64,000 bases of DNA from Cornus controversa (Eukaryota; Streptophyta; Magnoliopsida; Cornales; Cornaceae): the NCBI GenBank assembly GCA_026545225.1, contig CM048853.1, forward strand, positions 47,665,755 to 47,729,754. Direction: 5' to 3'. The notes under the pieces are model-generated. The model had not been told where the DNA came from, ran no database searches, and was given only the letters and a program-made list of their open reading frames with translations. Below are positions 11,001 to 25,427 of the stretch, in pieces. Within the stretch, counting starts at the first letter, position 1; each line of letters begins with the position of its first letter. Both the position numbers and the translations under genes were made by a program.

Positions 11001-13894
11001 GTTTAGTACTTACGCATCAAGGAATAATCCCGCATCACTCAGGCACTTAACTTTAATATTTCTTGGAAATAAATCCCTGAACTCGTCACAGTGTAAAATA
11101 GAAGCTAAACCCCCAGCAGAGCAACCAGAAAGAAGAGCCTAAAATGCAACTTAACTATATTATCACATAAAATCATGATGGAAAGATATAAATTGGGAAG
11201 ATGTCTTAATTATAAACCTGATGGGCATTTCGCATCCCCTTTGACATTAAATCTTCCATAGCAGCTAACCAAATACGTTGTCCTCTGAATTGCAGTTGTG
11301 CAGCCTACAAATAGAAATAGTGCATGTTAAAACAGCTGGTTTACATTGAACAAAAAACAAAATATGAAATCAGAATCCTGAGGATGGCTAAGCACAATCA
11401 GATGCCAAGCCAAATTTATTCAACCAATTCATAGAAATAGTCATTTGAGCAAATCATTTGGCGTTGAATGCAATTTTTCCTTTTTTTAACAAATTTAACG
11501 ATACTTCTCATACCCTCCCCAGTCTCCCATTCTATAATGTCTAAAGATACTCGTAATAACTATATATATATATATACATCTGCAGATCAGTAGGTAAGAT
11601 GAACAACTAAGGATAATCATTGAAGAATGTTAAACTCCACAGATGATTCTGTTAAAAGTGAGCTTCCTAGACTTCTTCCAAGATATAGGATAACTGGGTG
11701 CCTCGGCATGCATAGATTAGACAATTGCCTGGTTTTCTTATTAGTCATCTAGGCAAGCCTCTTAAAATATATTCCACAAACCTCGTACACTTATGCACCA
11801 TTCCATCTAAAAAGCACAAGATTAAAAGAAAAATAAACGTAAAAATTAAAAATATTTAGGATTAGAATACTGGTTGTAAGGTCCTAATTTTCATTTAGTC
11901 TCGTCCACCATTTGGAAGCCAGTTACAACATCAATATCAATCGTACATGGAAAATAGAGAACATCACAATATTTCCACCAACCTTATTTTCGCTATCCCC
12001 TGCAAAAGAGGCACCATCACAGTAACGGACTTTTACTCTATTCCAGTTGAAAAAATCTGCACAAGAAAATCCAACAGAGTAAGAGTACTGTCAGTCTAGC
12101 GCAAAGACCATATGATAAGTACTTAAAATACAAGTGTTATTTGTTTTGGTAATCTGAGATAAGTAGTTTAGGAGGAAACCTGGATTTTCTTCAGCCCTAT
12201 TGCTCAGAATCCCTGTAAATGGTATCTGCTTCTCCATATACCATGATGACCCACGCCGAGTCTTCTTACGGTAAACACAAGATCTAATGGTATTACACCA
12301 TCCTCCACCCTGCCAAAAGATGTCTCACAAAATCAGATCCTCAATCAAGGACAGGCTTACAATAACTGGGAAAGTTTGTGGCATGAACTCATTACGCACT
12401 ATTTGGCACCATGAAAAACTAATTAACAATAAAAATTAAAAAAATGCATATAAGAAATTTCCTTATTTAGTTAGGTATGTAAGTTTTTTATACAAAACTC
12501 TCCTTGCAACATGCTGCTTCAACATATCATTATCATTTATCTCTCTGAAGTTAAAACTACTAGAGATTTTTTCTTTTTGGTCATAAAAAATAACAAAAAC
12601 CACCTTTTAGAATTATGAGCTCTGGTTGCCACAAGAAATAGTATTCCTTTGTAATGGAACATGCATAATTAATTTTATCATATTCTAGCATTTCGAGCAC
12701 TAGAATAACCGGACTTGTTACTTTCATGAGGCACTGAAAAGTTCTAATAAACCAGCATAACTTCAAAGTACTAGAAATTTTAAACGATGATCATCATCAT
12801 CATCCTTTACTTAATCTCATATGAATGGGATCGGCCACGTGAATTATAACCAATTGAATGAGAATTCCTCTGGAAGATTTGACATAAGAAATTTTAAACG
12901 ATGAGAAAAAAAAAAAAAAGAGCATTATGAAGCTGTCCAGCACTGAAGATAAAGAGCACGAAAAAGTTTATAATTGTGATTATTTTAATAAAATGTGATA
13001 TTCTTTGACAATAAATACACCAAAAAACTTTTCGGAAAAAAAATATACACCACATAGACAGAGGTGATTGAAACTCTGGGAGTGAATATATGACACCAAT
13101 CATTTATTGAGTTTAATATGTGATTATTCATAAAGCTGTCACACAAACCTCCAATTGAATGAGCCAACTGTGTGCCCCTGACCCGTATCCACGATGGAAA
13201 TGGTAACCCGGTAATGATCCATCCAAACACACTGTAAAGTGAAGCAGATATTTTAGTAGGAAAATAACCCAATAATTAATTTTTACAAGTCAAAATTTCA
13301 CAGACAAAAAAGCCCAATTAAGCAAATGACAATTAGACTATCTTTACTAATAGGAGAGAGAGAGAGAGAGAGAGAGAGCAATTAGCAAAAGGTATTAAAA
13401 AAGCATCAAATGAAGAAAAAGAAAGAAGTGAAAACTAAAATTGATCAGATCTACATATCACTGGTAATAACAAAGAACAATGATCGACAGAATCATGAAA
13501 AAATGCAAGCAATAGCATGCAGTAGAACAAAAGTATGTCAATCAGATTACTAAACTAAAATAATTGTTTTTAAATAAATTACAGAGCAGAAATGGGGAGG
13601 GGAGAGAATCAATACATTTGCACATATAGATCAAGCAGCAATGTAGGAAAAGAAGAGAGAGAAAAGAACAGAAATTTAGAGAGAGAGAGTACCAGCGCCT
13701 TTAGCAGCAGCTCCTTGAATAAGGGTCAGACCCACCATGAGAGGATTGTAACCCACAGCAGAGACTCCATAAAAGGACTCCAAAAATGACTCTTCTGTTC
13801 TATTAAAATACTCATACTCAAACCCATCAACCCATTTGCTAATTAACACAAACCCAGTAACAATTAGACCCCATAAGCACTTAAGATTCCTCAT
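8035..13894 (-). CDS. Pectin acetylesterase (PAE family, CE13), 12 exons, 417 aa
   Basis: Predicted to remove acetyl groups from pectin in the cell wall. Exons in coding order: 13693-13894, 13149-13231, 12180-12309, 11983-12056, 11218-11304, 11014-11138, 10836-10896, 10014-10067, 9776-9853, 9522-9627, 9268-9413, 8035-8142. All junctions are GT-AG and the frame is open throughout. Residues 1-25 are hydrophobic (signal peptide or anchor). Family landmarks are [42 protein letters not shown] and SCFAHCQ. By comparison with Notum/PAE enzymes the likely catalytic triad is S199, D295 and H362. The length fits plant PAEs (about 390-420 aa). The start is the first ATG of the signal-peptide frame. Intron 2 holds an RTE LINE tail. 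It looks intact and functional; the paralogue number cannot be set from here. Confidence 0.95.
12785..12850 (-). mobile_element. RTE-type LINE 3' tail
   Basis: On the minus strand it reads as the common plant RTE tail: attcacgtggccgatcccat, then a short linker and (GAT)n. Only the extreme 3' end is present. It lies in intron 2 of the pectin acetylesterase gene, in the same sense as the gene. Related tails are at 34262-34360 and 61492-61552. Confidence 0.5.
13354..13378. repeat. (GA)n microsatellite in PAE intron 1
   Basis: Uninterrupted GA run of about 12 units, between exons 1 and 2 of the pectin acetylesterase gene. Confidence 0.9.
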
Positions 13895-16060
13895 CTCTCT
13901 CCTCCTCTCACTCCCACACCCTCTGCAAAAAACTAATCCCTAAACTATTGCATATGCATTACAAGACATTTATATGTATATGTGTGTGTGTGAATGTGTA
14001 TGTGTGTTTTTGTGCTTGTGATATACTGATATATAATATTTATGAGAAAAAAATCTTCTCTTCTACCTAGGAGCTAAACATGGAACACAATGTTAACACT
14101 AGTAACTAATGTGCACCAGACAGAGTTATGTGAATCTGGTTATAGAAGTAAAGAGGTATCTAGAGAGAGGTAGAGAGAGAAAGAAGGGTCTAGTATGCAA
14201 GAGTATGGTGCTTTTGCCGGGCTTTTTAAAGATTTCACAAACACATATAATAGTACTGGATTCACGTTTCGAATCTTACAAAGAAGCACTCAGATTTAAG
14301 CAGAGTATAGAAGCTATAGTCACAGAGAGTATTGGTTAGTTGAAGTCACAGAAGCTTACCCACCGTTGAATTTGAAGAAAATCATGTGGTCAATGTATCA
14401 GAAGCCTTTTTTAGGTAGGTCAAATGTCCTGGGTAATGGGTGTAATTAGGTTGACAAAGGTCAACCTCACTAAGTTAAGACATAAAACCCTTGCTTTGGG
14501 CGATAGATTGACCCTTAGGGTGTAATTTGGGTGGTGTCCAAGCAAGGCATAAAATTTTTAACTTGAGTGACATCACCGTCCGATGCATGCAAATTACGTG
14601 TCGGTGCAACATGATGGATATATAATTTCTGGACTCTCAATGTGTAATTTGGGTTACAAAGGTCAATCTCAATGGAAATAATATATAAATCTCTCTCTAT
14701 CCAATCTCCATTCCATCCCAACAAACTCATATTTGATAGGTTTACGTTATTAAGTAGTTAACTCATTCACTTACTCTTCTTATATGACTTTTGAAACCAT
14801 CCAATCGGTGACTTAAAATTAAAATTAAATTTGAACATAGTTTTGGAGAATTTAATCCTCACTCTTTACTTAAAATGGTAGAGAAAAGGTTTGATTAGTT
14901 CAATTTTATGAGATTAATTTTTTATTTTTAAAAATAGAAAAAAAGAATAAAAAATCTGTTTGGTTTACCTATTCTAAAAAAACTCTTGCTTCAGTTTTGT
15001 GAGAACATATTTGTGTTTTATCATATTTGTTTGATTGTACTTGACTAAGATTAAATTACTATATTTAGTAAAAGTTATGATAGACACAATATTAACTAAA
15101 AAAAGTTCTTTTTTCTATATATTAAAAAAATGAAAAGAAAAAGAAAAAACTAATTGGTTTTGGCTCTCTCTGTTTTTACCATTAATTGTGTGCACTCCAC
15201 TTTATGGTGAAATTGGTGGAATTCAGTTGGCTATTTGCTTAACAGCTGTCTGTCTGTCTTCATTAATTTTTGGCGACTTATTAATGATCAACACTCTTCA
15301 TCGTGACACGCGGCGAGAATCATGAGATCTTTTTCTCTCATCACACGTGGTGGGTCGGATTTGATCGTACCGTGGATAAGAACGTACCTGATTTTCCCTG
15401 GACCCACAGAAAAGTGACAACTTTAGAAGATCTAAATTCTAAAGGCGACTCTCCGCCCGTCGGTTTGGTCGCTAGCTTCGTCGTTTTGGCATTTTCCTAA
15501 TTTGTGGTTGGGGATTTTGGGCTTTTGTGATACTGTTTGCCAAATATAAAAGTGAATAAAATCAAATAACAAGTGGGTTGAGTGATTAAGCGTCTGTTAT
15601 TGAATAATTCACAAAATTAAATAGTAGTTTGGATGGATGGAATTGAAAAGAAAATAAAATAAAATAAAAGAGAGGAAGAGGCCGTGTTTTTTATATTTGG
15701 TTTGTCAAAAAGGGAAAAAAAATTATTAGGAGTGATCTCTCCAAATTTTTTATATGATATATCATTCTAAAAGTAAAAATATTTAGAAAAAAATAATAAG
15801 GTTTAAGTAAAAAAAATAAATAATACCAAAACTAACTCTAACATTTAACAAAGGGGCATGATAGTAAATCAAAAGAGATATGATAGTAAATTGGTTAAAA
15901 AAAAAAATTTCTTTTATCTCGTTTAACTTTTTCAAACAAAAATGTTATCATTTCTATTTTTTCTTTCATAATTTATAAAAGAACACAAGTTATTGATGTT
16001 AATTATTTTCTTTTCTTTTCTTTTCTCTCATACCTAATGTTATCATTTTTTTTCTTTTCT

Positions 16061-16154
16061 GTTTATCCAAACAAAGCCTAAGGCTATGTTATTGATATTT
16101 TTTCTTTTCTTTTCCATTGTACGAAACATACCCTTAGGCTTTGTTTGGATAAAC
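16061..16154. repeat. Perfect 20-bp inverted repeat (MITE ends)
   Basis: The 20 bases gtttatccaaacaaagccta at 16061-16080 are matched exactly by their reverse complement at 16135-16154. The ...tttgtttgg... end is typical of plant MITEs. This is probably the junction of two related elements lying back to back; the right-hand one would run to about 16605. Confidence 0.5.
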
Positions 16155-16605
16155 ATGAAAGAAATGAAATGAAATGATAACGTTAGTAATGAGAAAAAAG
16201 AAGAGAAAGGAAATGATAGTATTAAATTTTTATCGTATTTGGTTGATTAGAAAATGAAAAGAAATGTAATAGTTAACATGTTTGATGAAAGAAATGAAAG
16301 GACACTATTTATATTTTTTACTATTATACCCTTTTATATTTAAAAGAACAAATTTTAGCTTTTATCAAAATAAATGTAAAGTTGGTATTAACAAAGTTTC
16401 ATTAAAAAATGGTAATCTTTTCTTTCATTTCATTCCATTTTTTGAAGGATAACAAAAATTACTATTCATCCTTAATTTATTCGTCAAAATCCTTCCATTT
16501 CCCTTCTTTTCTATTAAAAAATTAATACCTAACACAATAAAACATATCCCTCCATTTTCTTTTCTTTCTTTTCCTTTCATTTATTTCCAACCAAATTAGT
16601 CCTAA
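16137..16605. mobile_element. MITE-like element
   Basis: It starts ggctttgtttggataaac and ends near ccaaccaaattagtcc, whose reverse complement ggactaatttggttgg partly matches the start. TA flanks both ends. The interior is A/T-rich with mirrored GAAATG / CATTTC tracts and has no ORF. The boundaries are approximate and the superfamily is unclear. Confidence 0.4.
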
Positions 16606-19600
16606 GAGACATAAAAAGTTATGATTATACTCCCTTTAGAGAGCATCTCCAACCCATCATTCAAAAATTAATTTAAGGTATGACGTGGTAAATTGGCATA
16701 TGAAATTTTTGTATACTTTATCCAATATATCAAATTTATTGTAATTATAAAATATATTTTAAAATAATAATAAGAACTCATAGATTAAAATAATGAGAAA
16801 ATTTAATTTGGCATGTCATTCTTTGATATGCCAAATTTGACATATTTGATGATATGCTAAATGTTAAGTAACCATTTGAGGTATCACTTAAAGAGTTCTT
16901 AATATCAAAAGTAGTTGTTGCAAATGACACGTATGAGATTTGACATTTCGACAGTATATATTTATAATTTTATATATATACACACACATCCACATAAAAG
17001 TTGTGATTATGATTAGATTATGATTTTTTTTATTAAAGGGAGATTCAAACCAATGTTTAAAAGTAATATAGATTTATAAAATTAAAAATAAATAAATAAA
17101 AGGTTAAACTGCACTTGTCATCTTCCTAGAATGGTGGTAAGTGTGTTCTTATCATAATTTCCTTTTCTTCTTCTTATAATAAAAGTTGTATTGTTTAAGT
17201 CTAAATATATTGCTGGCTTTAAATTGATATATGCAAAACCTAGGCGTGTGGTCCAGGAATATTTCTTTTCCTTTTTAAGATAAAAGAGTTTTAGTTTAAA
17301 AGTTACTGATAAATATTTTATGGCATCCGATGAGATTATTCATTTATATAAGATTTGAATTAAGCATTAATGAAATTACAAACTATATAGCATATGTACA
17401 TATATATATATATATTTATTAGCTTCATTCATGTATGGCGGGACTAAATTTTTCCAAAATTCAAATTTAAGGTACTGATTTGATGCTCGCAGACAAACGC
17501 GACATAATTGTAATTGAATTTGCATCAAAGTTTACTCAAATTGTTGAAAATCAAAATCCAAGTCAGACTGAATCCAAAGTTTTTTACATTCAAAACTGAG
17601 GTTTGGACCTTTATCTAATTAAGTACTTTTCACCACAGTGACCTACTATCAGAATAATAACCAAAAAGCCTCTGTTGAGGTTCTGAGAGACTACGTAAAT
17701 AACTAAATATAGTGGAACATTTTCTTACGGATAAGACATACATATACTATATACGTTTTGTCCCATTGATTTGTGAATAAAATTGGTAAATGTCAATTAT
17801 TGGGTTACGTCAAATCTTCAACTAATTAATCAATAAATGGTCTCTTTTCAATTAGGTGCCCTTTAATGCCTAATTGAAAGGGAATTGAGAGTATACAACG
17901 CACGAACACAATGTGCAACCTTTCAAAATAAAAATAGAAAACACCACAAAATTTGAACTCAATTTTTTCAATTCTACAATATTTCCTTTTTTAGAAAATA
18001 AAATCAAGCTATAGAGTTATTTGAATCAAAATTCTCTCAAGTACTAGTACTCTGGCACATCTAAACGTCTATAATATGTCACATCATTCATTTATCAAAA
18101 CGATCTATCTGTCTATATGTGTCACATCACTCACTTATCAAAACGATGTATTTTGAATTTCACGGCTTAAAATTGTAATTTTTTGAAATAAAGGTGATAA
18201 AATGGTCCACCATGAATAAATATAGAAAAAAGTGTACCAGGGAGGATTTATGCCCATAGTTACTTGGAATTTTTTTATCCTAATTTTTACTTAAAATAAT
18301 AAAACACGTTACTCGCCTAGTAAGCATTTAAGAAAATGATGCATTTATCTTAAAATAGGTCTTGAATAGCTGAAGGTATGAAAAAGAAAATGATTCTATG
18401 TATATAATATTTAATTTTTTTGGACTGAAATTTGCTCTAAAGCAAGTATCTTTTCAATTATTTATGAAGCTTAAGAAAAAGGTCCAAGAAAGAATTATTA
18501 TGCTTGGTAAATCTCCGAGCTTATATAGGGAGTAGGCAATAGGGTTACAAACAAATCAAATTGTTAATGAATAGTTCAAACTTGATCGAACTCATTCAAT
18601 AAGCAAATGAGTCAAACTCGAACGATTTTGTTATTAAATGAGTCAAGTTCGAGCCAAGCTTAAATTTTGAAAATAATTACAAGTTGAGATCGAGCTCAAC
18701 TTTTTGAGCTGGTCACGATTCCTAGCTAAGTTAGAAACGAATAAGTCAAATCGAAATAAATCTAAACTGGGTTGAATTCGGTGTATATTCTATCAATTGA
18801 TGATTGGCATGGCACCATATGTTACATGTAGTTGGTAGAGTCCAATTAAGATTAAGCGGAACAAATCTCGGGCATGATCATGTCCAGATTGAAACCTCGG
18901 GGCTCCACCTTGCCTACAATAAGAGAAATGAATTAAGGGCAAAGGATCAAATCACTGGTTCACATTTTATGACTTCACTAAATATGATACAGAGTTGGAC
19001 TGATTGATTCGAACAAAAACACCTTCCTTTTCAGTTTTCACTGTGTTGTTTTCCAACTTTTGAGCTGGACTGTTTTATTTATATTTGAGGCTCCAAGCCT
19101 CCAGCTAGTCACAGCTCATAACAGTAATGATGGGTATATGACCTATATATAAATATCTCTAATGCCCATCGCAGAACCCAACCTTCATACATATTTTTCT
19201 AAAGGAGATTATTATTATTACATGGGTTTGAATGGCTCTAGAGTTTGTTCATCTCAAATTTTGTGGATTCATATCGCCTCTCGAATCACATCCTCTCGAT
19301 GAAGTTAGGTCTAGATTAAATAGTTAAGAGTCTGATTGGTTTGTCATGAAAATATTTTTTCAAAAATTCAAAGATTTTCAGAGAATTATTAAAGATAGTT
19401 CTCTGAAAATAAATATTTTTTTAATTGAATTTTTAAAAAATAGTGGTTAGAAATTATCAACCGAGTAAATTCTTTTACAATTTTTTTATTTTCAAATTCT
19501 CAAAAAATTGAATCAAGCATACTCTAATAGCTTGTTTGGTTTAGTTCTTTATTTTCAGAAAGAAAACAGTATAAAAACTTGTTTTTATTAGTTTTTTTAA

Positions 19601-19631
19601 AATTATTTATTTTTAGATAAAATAATAATTT

Positions 19632-19766
19632 AGAGGTCGATCGGATTAGTCCGATTTTATTTTTATGTGAGTGGGGTGGTGAATCCCACCACATGATGTC
19701 ATGTAGTGAGACTCATCACTCTACTCACATAAAACTATTATTGGCCTAATCTAATTCGGACTCTCT
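19632..19766. repeat. Palindromic MITE-like element, copy 3
   Basis: Nearly the whole element folds back: agaggtcgatcggattagtc on the left against ctaattcggactctct on the right, and gtgagtggggtggtgaatcc against the actcatcactctactcac arm, around catgatgtcatg. It is related to the elements at 1505 and 1812 and has no coding capacity. Confidence 0.55.
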
Positions 19767-22700
19767 ATCATTACTCTTTTAGAATAACAGTCTTTTATAT
19801 AGTTATGTGAGATTTATTTTTTTCTTTTCTGTTTTTTGAATTTTTAAAAACTATTTTAAAAAAGTCACACCAAAATTTTTAGTTATCTGAAATGGAGTTT
19901 TGGTTTCAAGACTATTTGTTCATCAGAGTCATGAGTGAGAAGGAAGACAATAAACCCTTCTTTAAGTTCACATTTGCTTACACACTATCAACATCAGCAC
20001 AACCATAACCACTATGTATATAATCCCAATTTTGTGTGCATAGTCAACGCACTACAATGAACAATCATCAACACTTTAAACATGGCTCTACCGATTTATT
20101 TAAAAATCATTGGTCCGAGAAGATCTCATGATTCAGGTTAAAATGTTAGAGACAGAATATAACAAAGTTGCATACCATGCATGTATAGTCACTCAAAATA
20201 AGTATGTCACGAGGTATGACCAGTGACCACCACCAAGAATACTACTTTAGTAATATTTGTTTACCTTTTAAAGTAGAGAGCGAAACAATAAGGCTAATAA
20301 TTCACGTAACTAAAACGAGTAAAATTAAATAATATTGTATTACCTATTTTAGTAATATGAGTTACTATTGATAACTATATAATCATAGTAACCGAAAAAA
20401 GATTTTTACTCCAAATTTATATAATTCAACAAAAAAAACTTTGCGTATATGCTTGGAATGCACCAAACATTTCACTGTCAACAACGACAAAGGCTTCAAA
20501 CTCTCTGTAAATTCATAAAAAAATATCTACATTTATCTCTCACACATATAAAAATATGAAACCCTACTAGACATTCTGAAATTATACCTAAAAGGTCACA
20601 TAACAAAACAACTCGGACTTGGTGTTTCAAGCTCCACAACATTAGCATGTTTGTCATATAGTATATAATAAATATGAAGTCTCAACATGTATAAATAAAT
20701 CCTTAATTCATTAATTATAAAATACAACTTACTGTGGCATACTAGGTGCATGCGAGCATTGGAAAAGTATACCTTTAAAAAAAAATTTAAATGTAAAATT
20801 GTAATTTAATAATTTATGATCGGAACTAAGTTGAAATTTGGAGTGGAATTAAGAACATGTTTGGTCAAATGGTTTAATGGCGGTGAACCCAAAATCACGT
20901 GAGACTGGCGACAGGAGTCACAACATTTAATGGTGAACACAAATATGATAATTAATAGAGGGCAAACTCCACGTGAGCTCTTGGTCCCGTGGCCGTGGTC
21001 ACATGACTCACATGCACCCTCTCAAGCACGAACCACCAAGTAGTTTTGACTAGTGTCATTTACCATTGCACCACTAATCTTGGGCGTGGTCTCATTAAGA
21101 GATAGGTATTGTTTGGAAAGGAATTAAGGTTGGTTATATCCTATTTTTTTTATTTATTGTTAGGTAAATCTTCATATATATATATATACACACACATACA
21201 AATGTGTGCTTTATATCTTGAACTCCTCACCTTGTCGACTGTCGAGAGGGAGAAAGGGTTGTACCAATTAGATTAATGACTCGATGTTTTATATTGCATT
21301 TTATTAGTTTGCAGAAAACCTATAGTAACTTGGTTTGAAGTTGTGAGAGAGTCAAAAATTTATATTCAGAAACAATTTTAAATAATAATAAAATAATACA
21401 GGTGACTAAAAGTGTCTTGAGTACACACAGAGAATCAATCTAGAAAATGACTATAATTCTTTCTCTTCACACTTTTGTCTTGAAGAGAGAGATATTGAGA
21501 GTAAAAGAGGGAGAGATAGCTAAATTACAGTTGACGAGAGAGAGAGAGAGAGGAGATGGTAGGGTGGTCAGTCACGTATCGATTCGATTTAGACATTAAA
21601 TTTAAATTAATTTGACTTTTACATATTGATTAAAATTAAAATCGGTTCAATTTGTAAAAAAACTTTAATTCAATTTGATTTGTAAAATATTAGATTAGAT
21701 CGAATTAATTCATCGGTCCAATTTGCAAAAAAAAATAATTCAATCTGATCCGTAAAATATTACATTAGATCGAATTAATTCTACGTATTAAATTTTTCTA
21801 AACAATCCAATTTTTTTTTGTCTTGCCCACAACCCTAATTATCAATTCATCAAACATGTGTTCATATAATTAAAATAACAATAAAATGGAATCATAGTAG
21901 CCAAAAGATGAGTCTACCATCATTGTAACCAATTTAAAATAAATGTGAATTGAAATTAAAAGACTTATTATATTTAACACCTTTAGGAGAGAGTGAGAGA
22001 AAAGGGATTAAAAAAAATAAAAGAAGAAGTAAAGAGAGAGAAAATAAATGTTAGTAAATGGTTAAATTTGTATGTTTTTTGCATTCTAAATTAAGATTGC
22101 GTTCATCTGATCCTTTTTATAGCAGAGCGTTGTGCACTGAGCTAGTCTTTTTAGTGGTTATTGTTGACCTAAATGTTTTAACTTATTCATCTCTCTAGGG
22201 TCAATTCTTGAGTAACAGTTAAGATTACAATTTTTTTTTCTTTTCCTTCTTAACTATTTCGAAAAATTAAGGTGATCACCCATAGGATCGATTTGGTTTA
22301 GGCATGAAACCTAAACCTCTTCGCTTCCTGTAAAATGATGAAAATTGAATTCAATTTAATCCATAAAAAATTGTAACGTGGGAAGTTGTAATCCAAAGTG
22401 GTCCGTTTTGTCGCATTGGTTCTATGGATTATAAAATAAAATAAAATAAAACACTGAGCATCGCTATCTTGTATAACCATTATTTCTTGGAACTAAAGTA
22501 CCGTAAGTGCAGTTCCTACTAGATATTTTGCATGATTCCAACACCGTGATTGAACTATTACTTTAATTAGGAACTTTAATTTGTGTAACTCAAACTATTC
22601 CAAATTGATCATATATATTTTTTCTATAAAAAATAGAACTTCATGGAATCATACTTGATTATTGCATGAAGCAATTACCCCAAAAAGCTTGCTTCCAATT

Positions 22701-22804
22701 TTTAATTTTCCGTTTTGATTTTTTTTGTCAAAATTTTCATTTTGATCGCTAATCCAAACCTATATGCAAAAACAATTATAATTATGGTAGGATTAATTGT
22801 TGTG

Positions 22805-22807
<3 letters not shown>

Positions 22808-22842
<35 letters not shown>
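22808..22842. repeat. (AT)n microsatellite
   Basis: Uninterrupted AT run of about 17 units in the intergenic region. Confidence 0.9.
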
Positions 22843-22846
<4 letters not shown>

Positions 22847-24055
22847 TACTGACGATCGAATTGACTACAAGGTTTGGATTAAAATTTTCAAACTCTAAAC
22901 CGTTGCTTGAAATGTTCTCAATGTGAGTTTCCAATTTATAAATTCGTAATCAAACCATTCTCTACGGATTCTTAATTTATAAATCCGTTAGTTTAAAAAA
23001 TTATCCAATTCACACATATCAAATTAAATCGGATTGATTTCACGAATTTGCCGATCAAATCAACACCCCTGCTATGATTAGGCAGTACATGGGTCCGCCA
23101 CAAGTTTGAAAAAAGTTTCTTCTCATTATGCTTTTCAGGGACTTCAATCAATTCAAAACCAAGTTAATACCAAACAACAATATCAAGTTGAATATTTGTC
23201 ACTGCAATTATAGTATTATACAATTTTATTCCTTGAACAAGGTGGGTCTCCTTTGATCAGTTTTTATACTTTTGCATATGCATAATTGTTCTTTCACGAT
23301 CCACAATCAGTGGAATAGTTTAGGGTTAGATCTTTCCTTATACTTACACGGCCTTGTATATAAATATTGTATTATTCACAATTGGTAACTAGTCATCATT
23401 TTTTCAACCTAAATCTGTTATGATATCAGGGTCAATGTCTTGAGTTCAAATTTCATCGTCACCCTAATAATTAAAATTGAAACACATATTAAATCAAAAG
23501 AAACCCAAACGTGAAGGGCATGTTAAAGAATTTAAATATTAAATTTACATCCTCTCTAACATTAAATATTCTCCACTACCAAATATCATAGTAGAATGTA
23601 TTATCAACAAAAATCTTAAAATCAATCTAAATGTGTATCATATGATTTTATTTTTTCCCTGTGTATCATATTATTAAATGTTTGAATTTGTTATTGAAAC
23701 AAATTATTATTGTGAAATGGGGTCAAGCAAATTAAAGAATATTATGAATAACCTTATTTTTCCAAGATAATTTCCCCATCCCCCACCCCCACCCATAAAT
23801 AAATTGAATTGATTTTTTTTAAAAAAAATGTTCCATGTGTTTTGGCTGATTTGGCCCTGTCGGTGGATTCTTCATGTCTCATCTGATACCTCTCAATAAT
23901 GCTTTGTTGGATGATGAAACAAATTAAACTAATTAAGAATATCTATGCAAATTTATATTTATTTGGGGCTTGAATGCTTGGTTGTTAAATGCTGTCCAGT
24001 TTTTTTTAGCACCTACAGAGTATTTATTTTTGTTTTTTATTTAATTTTTTTGGGG

Positions 24056-24096
<41 letters not shown>
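24056..24096. repeat. Compound (TA)n(GA)n microsatellite
   Basis: A TA run passes directly into a GA run. It explains the tyrosine/isoleucine and glutamate/arginine runs in the short open frames here. Confidence 0.9.
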
Positions 24097-24569
24097 CAGT
24101 TTTTTGAGAAAATTCCATCCATCATGATAGCATGCATATGCCCACAAAAGTTGGGGTGGGGTGGGACAGAAACAATGGGCATGGCCCAACATTTCTTTTT
24201 CAAGGTGGCAAAGCCTTTTTCATCCATTAGGGACCCTTATGTAACATTTTCATGGGTGGGGGCTGATGTAATCCACTGTCCAGGGGTTGCTATCAAGGAA
24301 GAGAAGTGAGTCAAGTGACTTTGTGAAAGAAACTTGAGTATATACATTGACTCCACCCCAATAGCACTCTTAATTGGCCTTTTTACCATTGTAATCAAAG
24401 AAATTCACATCTTCAATATTGTGATTTGAAGTGGTAATGATATATTTTTAAAAGCAACAGATAACAAAGAAAATATTTTACGATGATTTGCTAACACTAT
24501 CATAAATGCATCAAGATCGTATGTTGTAGGCTTGCAGCGAATACGATGTTGTAACGTGTTGTTATATAT

Positions 24570-24745
24570 AAGCGTTCAACGCAATTAAATCGTGATTCAA
24601 CACATTACTTCAAGCTCAAAGTAATGATGTTGAAACTCGAAATAATGATGTTGAAAAGAGACTTCAACACTTTCAACACATTATTTCGATTATGAAATAA
24701 TGTGTTAAATGTATTGAATCACTGTTTAATTGTGTTGAAGATATT
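24570..24745. repeat. Imperfect inverted repeat / possible MITE
   Basis: The left arm, caacgcaattaaatcgtgat and following bases, reappears inverted near 24695-24740 (gaaataatgtgtt ... gaatcactgtttaattgtgttg in broken form). Shorter fold-backs such as acattatttcgattatgaaataatgt lie inside. It has no ORF. Confidence 0.4.
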
Positions 24746-25427
24746 AGAGTACGTTGTACCGATTATGAGGGGAGAAAGTATGAGGAGAGAGAGAGAGAAC
24801 ATTCACCACATTCACCTTAAAGGCTTGAAGTGATATACCATACTCCTACACTTTGCCATGTTGTTAGAAGAGAACTTATTTGGAACAATTATAGGTACAC
24901 TGTATATATAGAGATTGTTTTATCATTGAATGGTGTATGTTTCTTGTACGGTCTACGAATTGTTCATCGCTAGGTGTTGTTGGTACTATTACAGAAAAAT
25001 CCATATCATGTGATGTGGACGTACATCCCACGCGATGCATGAATCCATGGTTAACATTTTTTCTTTTTATTTTCGTTTCTTTTCTTCTAAAGTTCAAACA
25101 AACTATACACACTCACAATATTCATATTGCTCGTAACATAAAGGGATTGTACAGCACACTGGTGTTGACATTTTTTTTTAAAAATATCATATTTACTTCA
25201 ATATTGCTCCTAACAAATTCAAATTCTCCTTTTTAAACAAGAGTAATCATACCATCTCGACACATCTTATTGTCTTTTACGTACTAAAATATATATAAAA
25301 AATGAGCTTACATTGGCAAGCTCCAAGAGCGAAGAGGGATAAACTGTCATATAGTAACGCTTACCTGTCATTGTATGTCTAATACCTTCTATGTTTCTAT
25401 CCACGTAGGACAAGATATTGTAACCAT

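Larger units (their letters stand above)
13895..25427. other. Gene-poor intergenic region, PAE to FEN1 promoter
   Basis: The left end (13895 to about 14400) must hold the PAE promoter and 5' UTR and includes a TG-rich microsatellite at about 13980-14010. No gene was recognised in the remaining 11 kb. Open frames here are short and lack family motifs. It holds MITE-like elements (16061-16605, 19632-19766), microsatellites (22808-22842, 24056-24096), an inverted repeat (24570-24745), GAGCTC-type degenerate repeats near 18560-18720, a diverged tandem pair of about 72 bp at 21641-21785, and two CACGTG G-boxes at about 20896 and 20972. Confidence 0.6.

Noticed and set aside
15303-15500. Locally GC-richer 65-codon open frame
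   Set aside because: No motif, no homologue recalled, and no neighbouring exons found.
20890-20980. Two CACGTG G-boxes as a promoter
   Set aside because: No gene start could be found on either strand within several kilobases, so they are noted but not called.
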